NCBI RefSeq assembly: GCF_001431725.1
Contig: NZ_CP013106.1
Span: forward strand, 4,526,001-4,590,000
Direction of reading: 5' to 3'
From: Halomonas huangheensis
Lineage (GTDB): Bacteria; Pseudomonadota; Gammaproteobacteria; Pseudomonadales; Halomonadaceae
DNA: 64,000 nt
Shown piece by piece: positions 26,680-35,449 of this stretch. Made by a program: the position numbers and the translations under genes. The stretch's first letter is position 1, and the number at the start of each line of letters is the position of its first letter. The notes under the pieces were generated by a model that was not told the DNA's origin, did not search any database, and was given only the letters and a program-made list of their open reading frames with translations.

Positions 26680-27906
26680 TCAGCGCAGATTGATGGCAGT
26701 CTGCAGCACTTCATCCTGGGTCTTGATGGTCTGCGAGTTGGCCTGATAGGCACGTTGGGTGACGATCATGTTGACCAGCTCACGGGCCATATCGACGTTG
26801 GAGGTTTCCACCGTGCCGGCCTCGATACCGCCAAGCATGCCGGTACCGGCTGCACCGACCATTTCCTGTCCAGAGGCGTCGGTTGCCACCCAGGCATTGT
26901 CACCGGTCGGCTTGAGACCTTCCGGATTACGGAAGTTGGCCAGCGCGATCTGCCCCGCAGGACGCGACTGTTCGTTGGCGTAGTTGCGCATCACGGTGCC
27001 ATCGTCCTCGATGGTGATGCCGACCAGAGCGCCGGAGGTGTAGCCATTCTGAAGCAGGGAACTGGTACTGGCGTTGTTGCCGAACTGGGTGGAACCCGTC
27101 ACGTCGAGCGACAGGCTCATATCGGCGGGAGCGCCGTCCAGGAAGTCCGCGCTGGCGAAATCAAGCTGGAACTTGCCATCAGCGGGTGTCACCAGTTGGC
27201 CATTCTGATTGAACTGCAGGGCCATGGGCTGATCCAGCACCTTGCCATCCATCGCGGCGGTGGCCTGCCATGCATTGGCGCCGGTCTTCTCGTAATAGAT
27301 GGTGACGTTGCGCGCATTGCCCAGCGAGTCGTAGGTGGTGAAGTTGTTGGAGTAGTGGTAATCAACCTCGGCGTTGGCACCGGCCGTGTCGGACAGGGTT
27401 ACGCTGTTGAGTTCTTCACCCGCTTCGGTACGCGAGTCCAGATTGAAGGTCGTGTTGACTTCAGTCGTGGCGCTGGCCGGCATTTCATCGGCGCCGACTT
27501 GAATGATCTGCGGCTGGCCTCCCACCTGAACGGTGCCATCGGCATCCACGCCATAACCCATTACACGCGCACCGGAAGCGTTCTGCAGATACCCGTCCGG
27601 CGTCAACGTCAACTGGCCGTTGCGAGAGTAGACAACCTGGCCACCCTGCTCCATACGGAAGAAGCCCTGACCGCTGATCCCCAGGTCCAGGCTACGGTTG
27701 GTGGTTTCGAGGTTACCGGAGTTGAAGTTCTGCAACACCGCCGATACCTGGGTCCCCAGACCCACTTGTGAATTGGCAAAAACATCGGCGAACTGTGCAC
27801 TACCGCCCTTGTAGCCCACGGTCTGGGAGTTGGCGATATTATTGCCCAGCACATCGAGGCTATTGGCAGCGGCGTTCAGACCGCTCAGCGCTTGTGAAAA
27901 ACCCAT
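26680..27906 (-). CDS. flgE: Flagellar hook protein FlgE
   Basis: A 408-residue hook subunit (E. coli 402). The start at 27906 gives MGFSQALSGLNAAANSLDVLGNNIANSQTVGYKGG (in pieces); eleven codons upstream are excluded as non-family. The middle is the variable D2 domain, and the C-terminus is VDMARELVNMIVTQRAYQANSQTIKTQDEVLQTAINLR (in pieces). It needs the FlgD cap for assembly, and its length is controlled by FliK. Confidence 0.97.
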   Translation of the reverse strand: MGFSQALSGLNAAANSLDVLGNNIANSQTVGYKGGSAQFADVFANSQVGLGTQVSAVLQNFNSGNLETTNRSLDLGISGQGFFRMEQGGQVVYSRNGQLTLTPDGYLQNASGARVMGYGVDADGTVQVGGQPQIIQVGADEMPASATTEVNTTFNLDSRTEAGEELNSVTLSDTAGANAEVDYHYSNNFTTYDSLGNARNVTIYYEKTGANAWQATAAMDGKVLDQPMALQFNQNGQLVTPADGKFQLDFASADFLDGAPADMSLSLDVTGSTQFGNNASTSSLLQNGYTSGALVGITIEDDGTVMRNYANEQSRPAGQIALANFRNPEGLKPTGDNAWVATDASGQEMVGAAGTGMLGGIEAGTVETSNVDMARELVNMIVTQRAYQANSQTIKTQDEVLQTAINLR

Positions 27907-28032
27907 CAGTCGTTCTCCCTGTAGTTTGCATCCATGCAATGCGCCCTTCCGCTCGCGCCCTGCGTAATGAGATGGTTCGGAAAGACTCTCGTGGTTGGCA
28001 TCGATCCTGGATCTGTTGCTGCAGGCATGTCC

Positions 28033-28734
28033 CTAGAGGATCTGCCGCACCTCATCCAGCCCTACCTGGCCATATACCGCGCCCAGGTCCAGCATGACCT
28101 CACCATTGGCATCCGCCGGTGTTACCCCACCGACGATGGCGTAGTTGAGGGCCGAGACAGCAATCTTCTCGCCTTCGGCACCTGTCGCGTCGAAGGACAC
28201 CTGGTAGGCGCCATCGACCGCCGTGGCGCCATCAGCGGTCATTCCATCCCACTGGAAGGACTCGACGCCGGCCGCGGCCGGGCCCAGGTCGTAACTGTTG
28301 ATCACTTCGCCGGATTCGTTGGTGATGGTGGCCTTGACGCTGGATGCCGGCTGACCCAGTTCGATGCCGAATGGCGTGGTCACAGCCTTACCATCCTCGG
28401 TCGTGGTCAGCAGCAGACGATCACCAGGGACCAGCACCCCTTCGCCGATCAACTGCGCGGCCTGCATCGCCTGACCGGCGTTGATCTGACCATTGATCAC
28501 TTCCAACGAAGCGTTGAGGTCCTCGATACCGGCCACCGTGTTGATCTGCGCCAGCTGAGAAGTCATCTCGCTGTTGTCCATCGGATTCATCGGGTCCTGG
28601 TTCTGCAGTTGCGTCACCAGCAGGGTCATGAAGTTGTCGTTCAGCTCATCGGATGCCTTGCTCGAACTGGCGCTGGCGGTGGTCGCGTTGACACTGTTGT
28701 AGACGTTGGAATCAATCGTGCTGGCCATGATCAT
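28033..28734 (-). CDS. flgD: Flagellar hook-capping protein FlgD
   Basis: A 233-residue hook cap scaffold. The N-terminal export and capping region has [36 protein letters not shown] (in pieces, about residues 32-67), the FlgD signature. The C-terminal FlgD Ig-like domain follows ([32 protein letters not shown], in pieces). The start at 28734 overlaps the flgC stop (ATGA); MASTID two codons later is the alternative. Confidence 0.96.
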   Translation of the reverse strand: MIMASTIDSNVYNSVNATTASASSSKASDELNDNFMTLLVTQLQNQDPMNPMDNSEMTSQLAQINTVAGIEDLNASLEVINGQINAGQAMQAAQLIGEGVLVPGDRLLLTTTEDGKAVTTPFGIELGQPASSVKATITNESGEVINSYDLGPAAAGVESFQWDGMTADGATAVDGAYQVSFDATGAEGEKIAVSALNYAIVGGVTPADANGEVMLDLGAVYGQVGLDEVRQIL

Positions 28735-29138
28735 CCTTCTCCGAGCGTCAGGGTCTTGAGCATCAACTGCTTGCTGGTGTTCATCACCTCGACGTTGGCC
28801 TGATAGGAACGTGAGGCAGAAATCATGTTGACCATCTCGGCCACCGGATCGACATTGGGCATCTGCACGTAGCCCTGCTCATCGGCCAGCGGATGCTCGG
28901 GGCGATACTCCAGCCGCAGCGGCGAGGGGTCCTCGACCACCTCGCTGACCGCAACGCCACCAATACCACTGCGAGAGGAGGCGCGAGCCTCGAACATCAC
29001 CTGGCGCGCACGGTAGGCCTCTCCATCTGGTCCAGACACGCTATCGGCGTTGGCCATATTGCTGGCGGTCACATTCATGCGCTGTGACTGGGCGCTCATC
29101 GCCGATGACGAGATATCAAAGATCGAAAACATGGACAT
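28731..29138 (-). CDS. flgC: Flagellar proximal rod protein FlgC
   Basis: A 135-residue rod protein (E. coli 134). The N-terminus is [33 protein letters not shown] (in pieces), and the C-terminus [28 protein letters not shown]. It overlaps flgD by 4 bp and follows flgB by 38 bp. Confidence 0.97.
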   Translation of the reverse strand: MSMFSIFDISSSAMSAQSQRMNVTASNMANADSVSGPDGEAYRARQVMFEARASSRSGIGGVAVSEVVEDPSPLRLEYRPEHPLADEQGYVQMPNVDPVAEMVNMISASRSYQANVEVMNTSKQLMLKTLTLGEG

Positions 29139-29176
29139 GAGTAGATTCCTGGTTATCCCACCATGCCGCCAGAACG

Positions 29177-29593
29177 CTAGCGCTCGGGCTGCATGGCCTG
29201 CTTGAGGCCCTGGATGCGACTGTTGATGATGGTCAGCGCCGCCTGGTAGCGCACCGAGTTGTCAGCAAAGGCGCTACGTTCACGGTCCATGTCGACCGTA
29301 TTGCCATCGAGGCTCGGCTGATCCGGTTCGCGATACAGCAGATGCCGGGAATCGAGCGCCGAGGGCGCTCCCTCTCCCGCAAGATGATGGCTGGAAGTAC
29401 GCGCCAGCTTGAGTCCCGGCTGCATGGCACCACGCGTGGCATCTTCCAGCGCACGGCTGAAATCCATATCCCGCGCCTTGTATCCTGGCGTGTCAGCATT
29501 GGCGATATTGCTGGCCAGTACCTTCTGGCGCTCCTGACGCAGCGCCAGTGCCTGTTGGTGAAAGGCGAGTGAGGCCTCGAGCTGATCGAGCAT
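29177..29593 (-). CDS. flgB: Flagellar proximal rod protein FlgB
   Basis: A 138-residue rod protein (E. coli 138), first gene of flgBCDEFGHIJ. The start at 29593 follows GGAGAG. The longer frame to 29734 reads through a tandem repeat and the promoter region and is rejected. The core is [30 protein letters not shown] (in pieces, about residues 16-45). Confidence 0.97.
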   Translation of the reverse strand: MLDQLEASLAFHQQALALRQERQKVLASNIANADTPGYKARDMDFSRALEDATRGAMQPGLKLARTSSHHLAGEGAPSALDSRHLLYREPDQPSLDGNTVDMDRERSAFADNSVRYQAALTIINSRIQGLKQAMQPER

Positions 29594-29607
29594 CCCGATG
29601 CTCTCCA

Positions 29608-29649
29608 ATGGCTGGTTGCAAATGGCCTGTTGCAGATGGCTTGCTGCAA
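29608..29649. repeat. 14-bp tandem repeat just upstream of flgB
   Basis: Three units (ATGGCTGGTTGCAA, ATGGCCTGTTGCAG, ATGGCTTGCTGCAA) start at 29608, 29622 and 29636. They sit in the 5' untranslated region of flgB, 15 bp from its start, so unit number would alter leader length. Confidence 0.85.
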
Positions 29650-29695
29650 AAGACCGAGTTCCGACCATGGAGACTAGCCGGGACCCTGTCACGAC

Positions 29696-29738
29696 AAAGC
29701 GCAAAACAACCCGCTTTCCTGACGCCATTTCCACCGAT
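29696..29738. promoter_or_regulatory. Candidate FlhD4C2 box between flgB and flgA
   Basis: The best of three matches in the window to the FlhDC consensus as I recall it. Left half 29696-29711 (AAAGC, then AAACAACC) and right half 29723-29738 (CGCCATTT, then CCGAT) have an 11-bp spacer and match about 21 of 26 informative bases. It is central to the divergent class-2 flgB and flgA operons. Confidence 0.5.
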
Positions 29739-29839
29739 GGCGGAAATTCACCAGCGCTAGACTCGCTTCAGGCCCTGTACGAAGTGAGCAGACAACGTCC
29801 CCCCGCCTACTCAACGAGGGTTTCCTCCAGGAGCACGCC

Positions 29840-30544
29840 ATGACCACAGCACTGAAGGTGTGTCTGACGCTATCGATCATGTTGCTGGCGTCTTTCCTCG
29901 GCGGTACGGCCAGCGCTGACGACAACGACCCGAACATGGCTCGCGTGGAGCAGTTTCTGTTCGAACAGTTGGTGGATTCCGGTGTGGCTCCCGAGAACAT
30001 CGAAATCGACGTCTTCCCCCCGGCGGCAGCACTCGACACCTGTCAGCACAGCGAACCTTTTCTGGCACGCAACGACACCCGCCTGATGGGACGAGTCTCT
30101 GTCGGGCTGCGCTGCGGCGCGGAAGCTCATCGCGTGCGATATATGCAAGCCGAACTGCATGTCTATGGCGAACGAGTGATCGCCGCGCGTGATATTGCCC
30201 CTGGCGAGATGATTCGCGCCGATATGCTCACCACCGAACGCGTCGACTTCAGCCGCCTGCCGGCACAATCGGTTACCGATCTCAACGCCGCCATCGGCCA
30301 GCAGGCACGCCGTCCTCTGCGTCAGGGTCAGGGCCTTTCCGCCTACGCGCTAAGCGCTCCGCAGCTGGTGGAACGTGGTCAGAGGGTCAGCATCGAAGCC
30401 AATGGCAGAGGCTTCCGTATCCGCCGCCAGGGCGAAGCACTGGATAACGGCGCTCAGGGTGATATCGTGCGTATCAGGATGGCAAACCGGGAAATTGTCG
30501 AAGCTCAGATCACCGGCCCGGGCGCGCTGACAGTCGCCTTCTAG
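29840..30544 (+). CDS. flgA: Flagellar P-ring assembly chaperone FlgA
   Basis: A 234-residue periplasmic protein with a signal peptide (cut near ASA|DDND, residue 26). The C-terminal SAF domain is evident: ARDIAPGEMIRADMLTTERVDFSRLP (in pieces, about 115-140), then RRPLRQGQGLSAYALSAPQLVERGQRVSIEANG. It helps polymerise FlgI in the periplasm. It is divergent from flgB, as in enterics. Confidence 0.96.
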   Translation: MTTALKVCLTLSIMLLASFLGGTASADDNDPNMARVEQFLFEQLVDSGVAPENIEIDVFPPAAALDTCQHSEPFLARNDTRLMGRVSVGLRCGAEAHRVRYMQAELHVYGERVIAARDIAPGEMIRADMLTTERVDFSRLPAQSVTDLNAAIGQQARRPLRQGQGLSAYALSAPQLVERGQRVSIEANGRGFRIRRQGEALDNGAQGDIVRIRMANREIVEAQITGPGALTVAF

Positions 30545-30575
30545 CTCTCCACCAGCCCGGAACCCACTCGACACC

Positions 30576-30602
30576 TAAAGTTCTCCCGCAGCTCGCCGAT
30601 AA
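30576..30602 (+). promoter_or_regulatory. Sigma-28 (FliA) promoter for flgMN
   Basis: TAAAGTTC, an 11-bp spacer, then a perfect GCCGATAA, 45 bp before the flgM start. It matches the consensus at 15 of 16 positions. It would make anti-sigma factor expression FliA-dependent, as in the class-3 flgM promoter of Salmonella. Confidence 0.93.
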
Positions 30603-30647
30603 CCAAAGCAACACCTTCCGCGCACCCCGGAACATGAGGCCAGGCCC

Positions 30648-30926
30648 GTGAAAATCGACCCGCAGATCCCGCTGACTCGTCCATCCCAATCGGAGTCCGC
30701 CAGAGATGTCCGTACGGTGGATAGCAGTACATCGCTGAAGCCCACCGATGGCGAGCCATCCAGCATGGTTCACCTGAATGGCGATAGCCGACAGGACATT
30801 GATGTCGAACGAGTGGCAGAAATTCGTGATGCCATCCGCGAGGGTCGACTGGACATCAATCCGGAACGCATTGCCGATGGCTTGATCGATAGCGTGCGAG
30901 ATCTGCTTGGGCAGGAAAGGAAATAA
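30648..30926 (+). CDS. flgM: Anti-sigma-28 factor FlgM
   Basis: A 92-residue FlgM starting at GTG 30648. The N-terminal half is disordered (Ser/Thr/Asp-rich). The C-terminal FliA-binding helices are conserved (DIDVERVAEIRDAIREGRLDINPERIADGLIDSV, in pieces, about residues 49-82). It holds FliA inactive until hook completion, then is exported. The stop overlaps the flgN start (TAATG). Confidence 0.95.
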   Translation: MKIDPQIPLTRPSQSESARDVRTVDSSTSLKPTDGEPSSMVHLNGDSRQDIDVERVAEIRDAIREGRLDINPERIADGLIDSVRDLLGQERK

Positions 30927-31375
30927 TGAGCCTGAAACTATTGCTCAGTCAGCAGCACGCCCGACTCGGCGATCTGCTGGAACTACTGAAAACAGAGCAA
31001 GCATGTCTGGTGGCGGGCCGGGTCGATGGTGGGCAGTTGCAACAGCTGGCCAGGGACAAGACCGTACTACAGCAGGCACTGGCCGATACCGAACACAAGC
31101 GCCACCAGGTTCAACTGCGGTTGGGTTATGAAGACAGTAACGCCGGAGCATACCGTGCCGCCTGCGATGCCGGCTGCGAAGACCTCTGGGAACAACTGCG
31201 CCAACGTGCCGAGGATACAGCCCACGCCAACCGGCGCAGCGGTGAGATCCTGCAACTACGCATGGATCAGAACCGGGGAATCCTCGAACAGATTCACCGA
31301 CTGGCCAACCCCAATGTCTATCACGCCGATGGCCGCGCGCGCCTGCAGAACTCTCGCCTCAACGCCTCGGCTTAA
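30926..31375 (+). CDS. flgN: FlgK/FlgL export chaperone FlgN
   Basis: A 149-residue helical cytoplasmic protein (E. coli 138). The FlgN pattern is LLSQQHARLGDLLELLKTEQACLVAGRVDGGQLQQLARDKTVLQQAL (in pieces, residues 5-51), ending in NPNVYHADGRARL. It binds the C-termini of FlgK and FlgL and delivers them to the export gate. It is coupled to flgM and convergent with the LacI-type gene; the two stops overlap by a few bases (31372-31375). Confidence 0.94.
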   Translation: MSLKLLLSQQHARLGDLLELLKTEQACLVAGRVDGGQLQQLARDKTVLQQALADTEHKRHQVQLRLGYEDSNAGAYRAACDAGCEDLWEQLRQRAEDTAHANRRSGEILQLRMDQNRGILEQIHRLANPNVYHADGRARLQNSRLNASA

Positions 31376-32379
31376 CGCAGAGAGCGCGTACTGCCCCTGA
31401 CCATCGGCACCACTGGCAGTTTGATGTGCTGCGGTATTGTTTCGGGATCGTGAATCTGCGTCATCAACAGCTCCGTCGCCCGTGCAATCATGTCCGTCAC
31501 CGGCTGTGCGAGGCTAGTGAGTGCGTGACTTGGCCACGCGGCCATCGGCACATCGTCGAAGCCAATGATCGCCAGCTCCTCTGGCACGGATAGATGGAAT
31601 TCATGCCTGGCGGCCTCCATGACCGCCAGCGCCATCAGATCGTTGGCGGCAAAGATGGCATCCGGTGGCGTGCTGGAAGACAGCAGCCGCCGAGCCGCGA
31701 GCAGTGCATCATCGTAGCGATAGTTGCCGATATCCTGACTGTGCAGTTCAGCGCCCTTGTCTGCCAGACCGGCGATGAAGCCATCACGGCGCTGGTCGCT
31801 GGTCGAGGTTCCGTCGAGTCCTGCCAGATAGGCAAACCGCTGGTGTCCACAACGTACCAGGTGTTGGGCCGCCCAATAGCCGCCATGAAAATTGTCGCCA
31901 CTGACCTGGCTGACGCCGTCATAGGCCACGGTGCGGTTGATGATCACGATCGGAATACTCAGGTCGGTAAGCATCGCCGCCTGTTCAGCATCCAGCGTAA
32001 TGGCAAGCATCAGCACGCCTTCGACCTGGCTGCGAATCAGGCCATCAATGACGTCATCGATGCTATCGCCGGGCGAGGCGGCGAACAGCTGCAGGAAGTA
32101 TCCCTGCTCCTGAAAAAACCGCGATGCCCTTTCAAGCATGGTCGAGTAGAACGGGTTCTCCAGACTCTGGAACACCACCGCAACCGTCTGACTCGACCGC
32201 GTAATCAGTGAGCGCGCAATCGAGTTGGGCCTGTAACCCAACTCTCTGGCGGCCTTGTGGATCTTCTGGCGCGTTGCCTCTGACACCTTGGCATGCGGAG
32301 AAAAACAGCGACTGACTGCCGACTGCGAGACACCGGCCAGTTTGGCAACGTCTTTTGAGGTCACGCCTCTCTTCTTCAT
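31372..32379 (-). CDS. LacI-family transcriptional regulator
   Basis: A 335-residue LacI/GalR regulator. The N-terminal helix-turn-helix is VTSKDVAKLAGVSQSAVSRCFSPHAKVSEATR (in pieces, about residues 6-37), with the hinge helix around RPNSIARSL. A periplasmic-binding-protein-like effector domain follows. The start at 32379 follows GAGG. It is the last gene of the catabolic cluster, with a large palindrome just upstream that is a likely operator. Its regulon is presumably the TRAP and beta-keto-acid genes; the effector is unknown. Confidence 0.95.
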   Translation of the reverse strand: MKKRGVTSKDVAKLAGVSQSAVSRCFSPHAKVSEATRQKIHKAARELGYRPNSIARSLITRSSQTVAVVFQSLENPFYSTMLERASRFFQEQGYFLQLFAASPGDSIDDVIDGLIRSQVEGVLMLAITLDAEQAAMLTDLSIPIVIINRTVAYDGVSQVSGDNFHGGYWAAQHLVRCGHQRFAYLAGLDGTSTSDQRRDGFIAGLADKGAELHSQDIGNYRYDDALLAARRLLSSSTPPDAIFAANDLMALAVMEAARHEFHLSVPEELAIIGFDDVPMAAWPSHALTSLAQPVTDMIARATELLMTQIHDPETIPQHIKLPVVPMVRGSTRSLR

Positions 32380-32409
32380 GCCACCTCGCGCTAATCCCTG
32401 AGTATTCAA

Positions 32410-32438
32410 GGAATGATTCCATTCCATGGAGTCATTCC
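32410..32438. promoter_or_regulatory. Probable LacI-type operator upstream of the regulator gene
   Basis: A 29-bp palindrome has 13-nt arms (GGAATGATTCCAT and ATGGAGTCATTCC) around TCC, with one mismatch. It also contains the smaller palindrome GGAATGATTCC. It lies 31 bp upstream of the regulator start, consistent with autoregulation. Confidence 0.65.
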
Positions 32439-32465
32439 GTCACATCTGCCGATAACCAGTGATGG

Positions 32466-32555
32466 GCTGACGGTTCTTTTCAAGCTGACGGCTCTTTCCA
32501 AGCTGACGGCTCTTTTCAAGCTGACGGCTCTGTTAAAGCTGACGGCTCTGTTTAA
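32466..32555. repeat. Tandem repeat, five 18-bp units overlapping a stop codon
   Basis: GCTGACGGCTCTTTTCAA-type units start at 32466, 32484, 32502, 32520 and 32538. The last unit contains the stop codon of the beta-keto-acid cleavage gene (32552-32554), so the array extends from the gene's end into the spacer before the regulator operator. Confidence 0.9.
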
Positions 32556-33484
32556 AATGCCACTTTATCGGCACCCTTCAACTGCAACAGAGCCCGCGCC
32601 TCGTCAGGTGTCGCCAGACCAATGGACAACGATTCGAGCATCTGCCTAGCCTGGTTGACCTGTGCGGCATTAGTTTCGGCCAGCCTCCCTGGCCCCAACC
32701 ACAGGGAATCTTCCAGCCCGACACGCACATGGCCACCCATCGCCGCCGATTGCGCGGCAATACGCATCTGACTGCTACCGGCACCCAGCACCGACCATTC
32801 GTAGTCGTTACCAAACAGTCGATCAGCCGTGCGTCGCATATGGATAACATCCTCGGGATGCGGGCCTATCCCTCCCAGTATGCCGAACACACTCTGCACA
32901 AACACCTTGCCCTCGACCACCCCGCGATCACGCAGGTTCTTCAGGCTATACAGATGGCCAATGTCGTAGCACTCACATTCAAAACGAGTGCCATTGGCGG
33001 CGCCAAGCGTCATGATCTTCTCTATATCGGCAAAGGTGTTCTTGAACACCAGATCGCGGCTGTTCTGCAAGTGTTCGCGCTCCCACTCATGGGTGAACTC
33101 GCTGAAGCGGTCCAGCATGGGGAACAGGCCAAAGTTCATCGATCCCATATTGAGCGATGCCAACTCCGGCTGGAACTCGATCGCCGGTCGCATGCGCTCT
33201 TCTACCGTCATATGCGGGCTGCCGCCAGTGGTCAAGTTGATGACCGCATCGGTGGCCTCCTTGATCTGCGGTAGAAAACGTTCGAAAACCTTCGGGTCCT
33301 GAGTGGGCTTGCCGGTTTTCGGATCACGGGCATGCAAGTGCAGTATCGCAGCCCCGGCCTCTGCGGCAGCAATCGATGCCTCGATGATCTCTTCGGGCGT
33401 GACCGGCAGATGAGGCGACATCGACGGTGTATGAATCGCACCGGTGACCGCACAGGTGATGATGGCCTTACGTTGGGTTGCCAT
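32552..33484 (-). CDS. Beta-keto acid cleavage enzyme (BKACE, DUF849 / Kce family)
   Basis: A 310-residue TIM-barrel, zinc-dependent enzyme. BKACE proteins condense a beta-keto acid with acetyl-CoA and release acetoacetate plus a new acyl-CoA (Kce acts on 3-keto-5-aminohexanoate; others on dehydrocarnitine). The metal-binding HLHARD is at residues 48-53 (H49, H51), and VINLTTGGSP (about 80-89) and LASLNMGSMNFG are family signatures. The start at 33484 is 8 bp after AGAGGA. Adjacent dehydrogenase genes could supply a beta-keto acid from an imported beta-hydroxy acid. The exact substrate is unknown. Confidence 0.93.
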   Translation of the reverse strand: MATQRKAIITCAVTGAIHTPSMSPHLPVTPEEIIEASIAAAEAGAAILHLHARDPKTGKPTQDPKVFERFLPQIKEATDAVINLTTGGSPHMTVEERMRPAIEFQPELASLNMGSMNFGLFPMLDRFSEFTHEWEREHLQNSRDLVFKNTFADIEKIMTLGAANGTRFECECYDIGHLYSLKNLRDRGVVEGKVFVQSVFGILGGIGPHPEDVIHMRRTADRLFGNDYEWSVLGAGSSQMRIAAQSAAMGGHVRVGLEDSLWLGPGRLAETNAAQVNQARQMLESLSIGLATPDEARALLQLKGADKVAF

Positions 33485-33527
33485 GGGCATATCCTCTTTA
33501 TCAAGAACGTTCAGATAAGGAAAACTC

Positions 33528-33591
33528 AGGTTCAAGGCTGCTGAGGTTCAAGGCTACTGGGGTTCAGGGTTGCTCAAGTTCAGGACTGCTC
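33528..33591. repeat. Tandem repeat, four 16-bp units overlapping a gene end
   Basis: AGGTTCAAGGCTGCTG and three diverged copies start at 33528, 33544, 33560 and 33576. The last covers the final codons and stop of the adjacent dehydrogenase gene (stop at 33580). Confidence 0.85.
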
Positions 33592-34509
33592 CAGCAGATG
33601 GCGGCGCAGCGTCATCAAGCGCCGGTCGCGCCACTGCTGGCGTGCTTCAAGATCACTCATCGGCAGTAATTGACGACGCTCGGCCTGTAATTGATCGAGC
33701 AGCGCATCATGCCAGGGCGCGGGATCACGACGCTGAGCATCGATATCCCGATACAGCGGTCCGTAACGGTGTCCGTAGTCGGCGATACCGCCAGGCGCAT
33801 TGAGGTCGATGGTTTCCATTGGACCCATGAATGCCCAGCGCCAGCCAAGGCCGTAGCGCAAGGTCTTGTCGAGATCATCAACCGATACCACGCCGTCGCG
33901 ATACAAGCGCAATGCTTCATTGAGCAAGGCACCCTGCAAACGATTGAGCACGAAGCCCTGGACTTCCTGCTTGACCAGAATCGGTTGCTGCCCGACGTCC
34001 GCCATCAACTGCATGGTGGCATCAATACAGTGCTGATCGGTGGCCGGAGCGGGTACCACTTCGACCAAGGGAATCAATGACGGCGGATTGATGGGGTGCG
34101 CTACGAGGCAGCGTTCGGGACGTTGCAGACCACTGCCGAACTCTGACGCCGGAATGCCCGAGGTCGAGCTGGCCAGCACCGTGCTGTCGCTGACATGTTG
34201 TTCGATCGCAACCAACAGCTCTCGCTTGATGGCCAGATTCTCGGGGCCGCACTCCTGCACATAGCCAACATCACGCAGCGCGGTCGCCATGTCGGCTTGC
34301 ACCGTCACTCGCGTCAACACCGCATTGGCATCATCGAGCACACCTTCGGCCAGCATCGCATCCAGCCCGGCGGCGATAGCATCGAGCGCACCCTGCAATA
34401 CGTCAGCATCAGCGTCATACAAGCGGACTTCGTACCCGGCACGCGCAAACACCACCGCCCAGGCACGCCCAATCAATCCCGCTCCTACAACGGCTATCGG
34501 TTGTTTCAT
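33580..34509 (-). CDS. 3-hydroxyacyl-CoA dehydrogenase-type beta-hydroxy acid dehydrogenase
   Basis: A 309-residue NAD-dependent dehydrogenase of the 3-hydroxyacyl-CoA dehydrogenase superfamily, in the short subgroup that includes L-carnitine 3-dehydrogenase and L-gulonate 3-dehydrogenase (lambda-crystallin type). The Rossmann motif is VVGAGLIGRAWA (residues 7-18). The catalytic region is ASSTSGIP, then VAHPINPPSLIPLVEVV (histidine near residue 137), followed by the C-terminal helical domain (VQGFVLNRLQGALLNEALRL). The start at 34509 has GGAGAA upstream. With a BKACE next door, oxidation of a free beta-hydroxy acid is the likely role. Confidence 0.88.
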   Translation of the reverse strand: MKQPIAVVGAGLIGRAWAVVFARAGYEVRLYDADADVLQGALDAIAAGLDAMLAEGVLDDANAVLTRVTVQADMATALRDVGYVQECGPENLAIKRELLVAIEQHVSDSTVLASSTSGIPASEFGSGLQRPERCLVAHPINPPSLIPLVEVVPAPATDQHCIDATMQLMADVGQQPILVKQEVQGFVLNRLQGALLNEALRLYRDGVVSVDDLDKTLRYGLGWRWAFMGPMETIDLNAPGGIADYGHRYGPLYRDIDAQRRDPAPWHDALLDQLQAERRQLLPMSDLEARQQWRDRRLMTLRRHLLEQS

Positions 34510-34568
34510 GAGGTTCTCCAACGGCTATACAGATCCCACCGACGTATCAGTGACTGGCGCTCCATCGC

Positions 34569-35381
34569 TTAAAGGCTTTCAACGTTGGCGCACACGCTCA
34601 GCGCCTGGCCACAGATGTTGCTGCCCCCCGGAGCGGCAAGGAACAGCGCCATGGCGGCAATATCGGTCGGCTCCACCATCTTGCGCATCGAAATACGCGA
34701 GAGGTTCTCGGTTTCCATCTCGGCGTAGCCAATACCACGCTTGGCGGCACGATCACGAATCACCTGTTCGATGCGAGGGCCGCGTACGATGCCCGGCAGA
34801 ATAGCGTTGACGCGCACGCCATCCGGCCCCCACTCGCAAGCCAGACTCTTGGTTAAACCGACGATCGCCCACTTGCTGGCGGCATAAGGTGTGCGGTAAG
34901 CGAATCCCAGACGCCCAGCCACCGAGGCAAGATTGATCAGCAACCCCTGCGATTCACGCAGCAATCGAGCAGCGTGGTGAGCAACGTAATATTGCCCATT
35001 GAGGTTGATATCGATGGTCCGCCGCCAGGCCTCTCCCTCAATCTCCTCAATGGCCGCCGTAGGGCCTGCAATCCCGGCGTTATTGACCACCACATCGAGT
35101 CCGCCAAACTGCGCAACGTCGGCAAACAGTTGCTCAACCTGGGACTCATCACTGACATCGGCCAGCGTCGAGCTGATGCCCTGGGGTAGCGCTGATAGCG
35201 CCTGCTCATCCACATCACAGACATGCACACGGGCCCCCGCCTGCACAAAGGCATTGGCAATCGCCAGACCAATGCCATTGGCACCAGCGGTGACCAGTAC
35301 ACGCAGGCCGGGACGCGGAACCAGGCTCTCGACGACGTTTACCGCAGCCGCATTCTCAGCAATATTCATGACATCACTCAT
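34569..35381 (-). CDS. Short-chain dehydrogenase/reductase (SDR)
   Basis: A 270-residue classical SDR. The cofactor loop is VTAGANGIGLAIA (about residues 30-42). NNAGIAG (about 99-105), the catalytic Ser in LINLASVAGRLG (about 151) and YAASK (Tyr near 164, Lys near 168) are all present. An acidic residue after beta-2 (VCDVDEQAL) suggests NAD(H). It sits in the TRAP catabolic operon between dctM and the hydroxyacyl dehydrogenase, so a hydroxy-acid or stereoisomer substrate is plausible but unproven. Confidence 0.9.
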   Translation of the reverse strand: MSDVMNIAENAAAVNVVESLVPRPGLRVLVTAGANGIGLAIANAFVQAGARVHVCDVDEQALSALPQGISSTLADVSDESQVEQLFADVAQFGGLDVVVNNAGIAGPTAAIEEIEGEAWRRTIDINLNGQYYVAHHAARLLRESQGLLINLASVAGRLGFAYRTPYAASKWAIVGLTKSLACEWGPDGVRVNAILPGIVRGPRIEQVIRDRAAKRGIGYAEMETENLSRISMRKMVEPTDIAAMALFLAAPGGSNICGQALSVCANVESL

Positions 35382-35449
35382 CGAAATATCCTTGTGGGGA
35401 AATCAGCATTGGCTAGCCATCTCAACTAGCCACCGACCTATCTGGCCAT

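Noticed and set aside
29594..29839. Sigma-54 promoter between flgB and flgA
   Set aside because: No TGGCAC-N5-TTGC pattern on either strand, and the regulators encoded here are of the FlhDC type rather than FleQ/RpoN.
32448..32457. GCCGATAA-like -10 element near the LacI gene
   Set aside because: The -10 string is present but no TAAA-like -35 lies 11 bp upstream, and no + strand gene follows.
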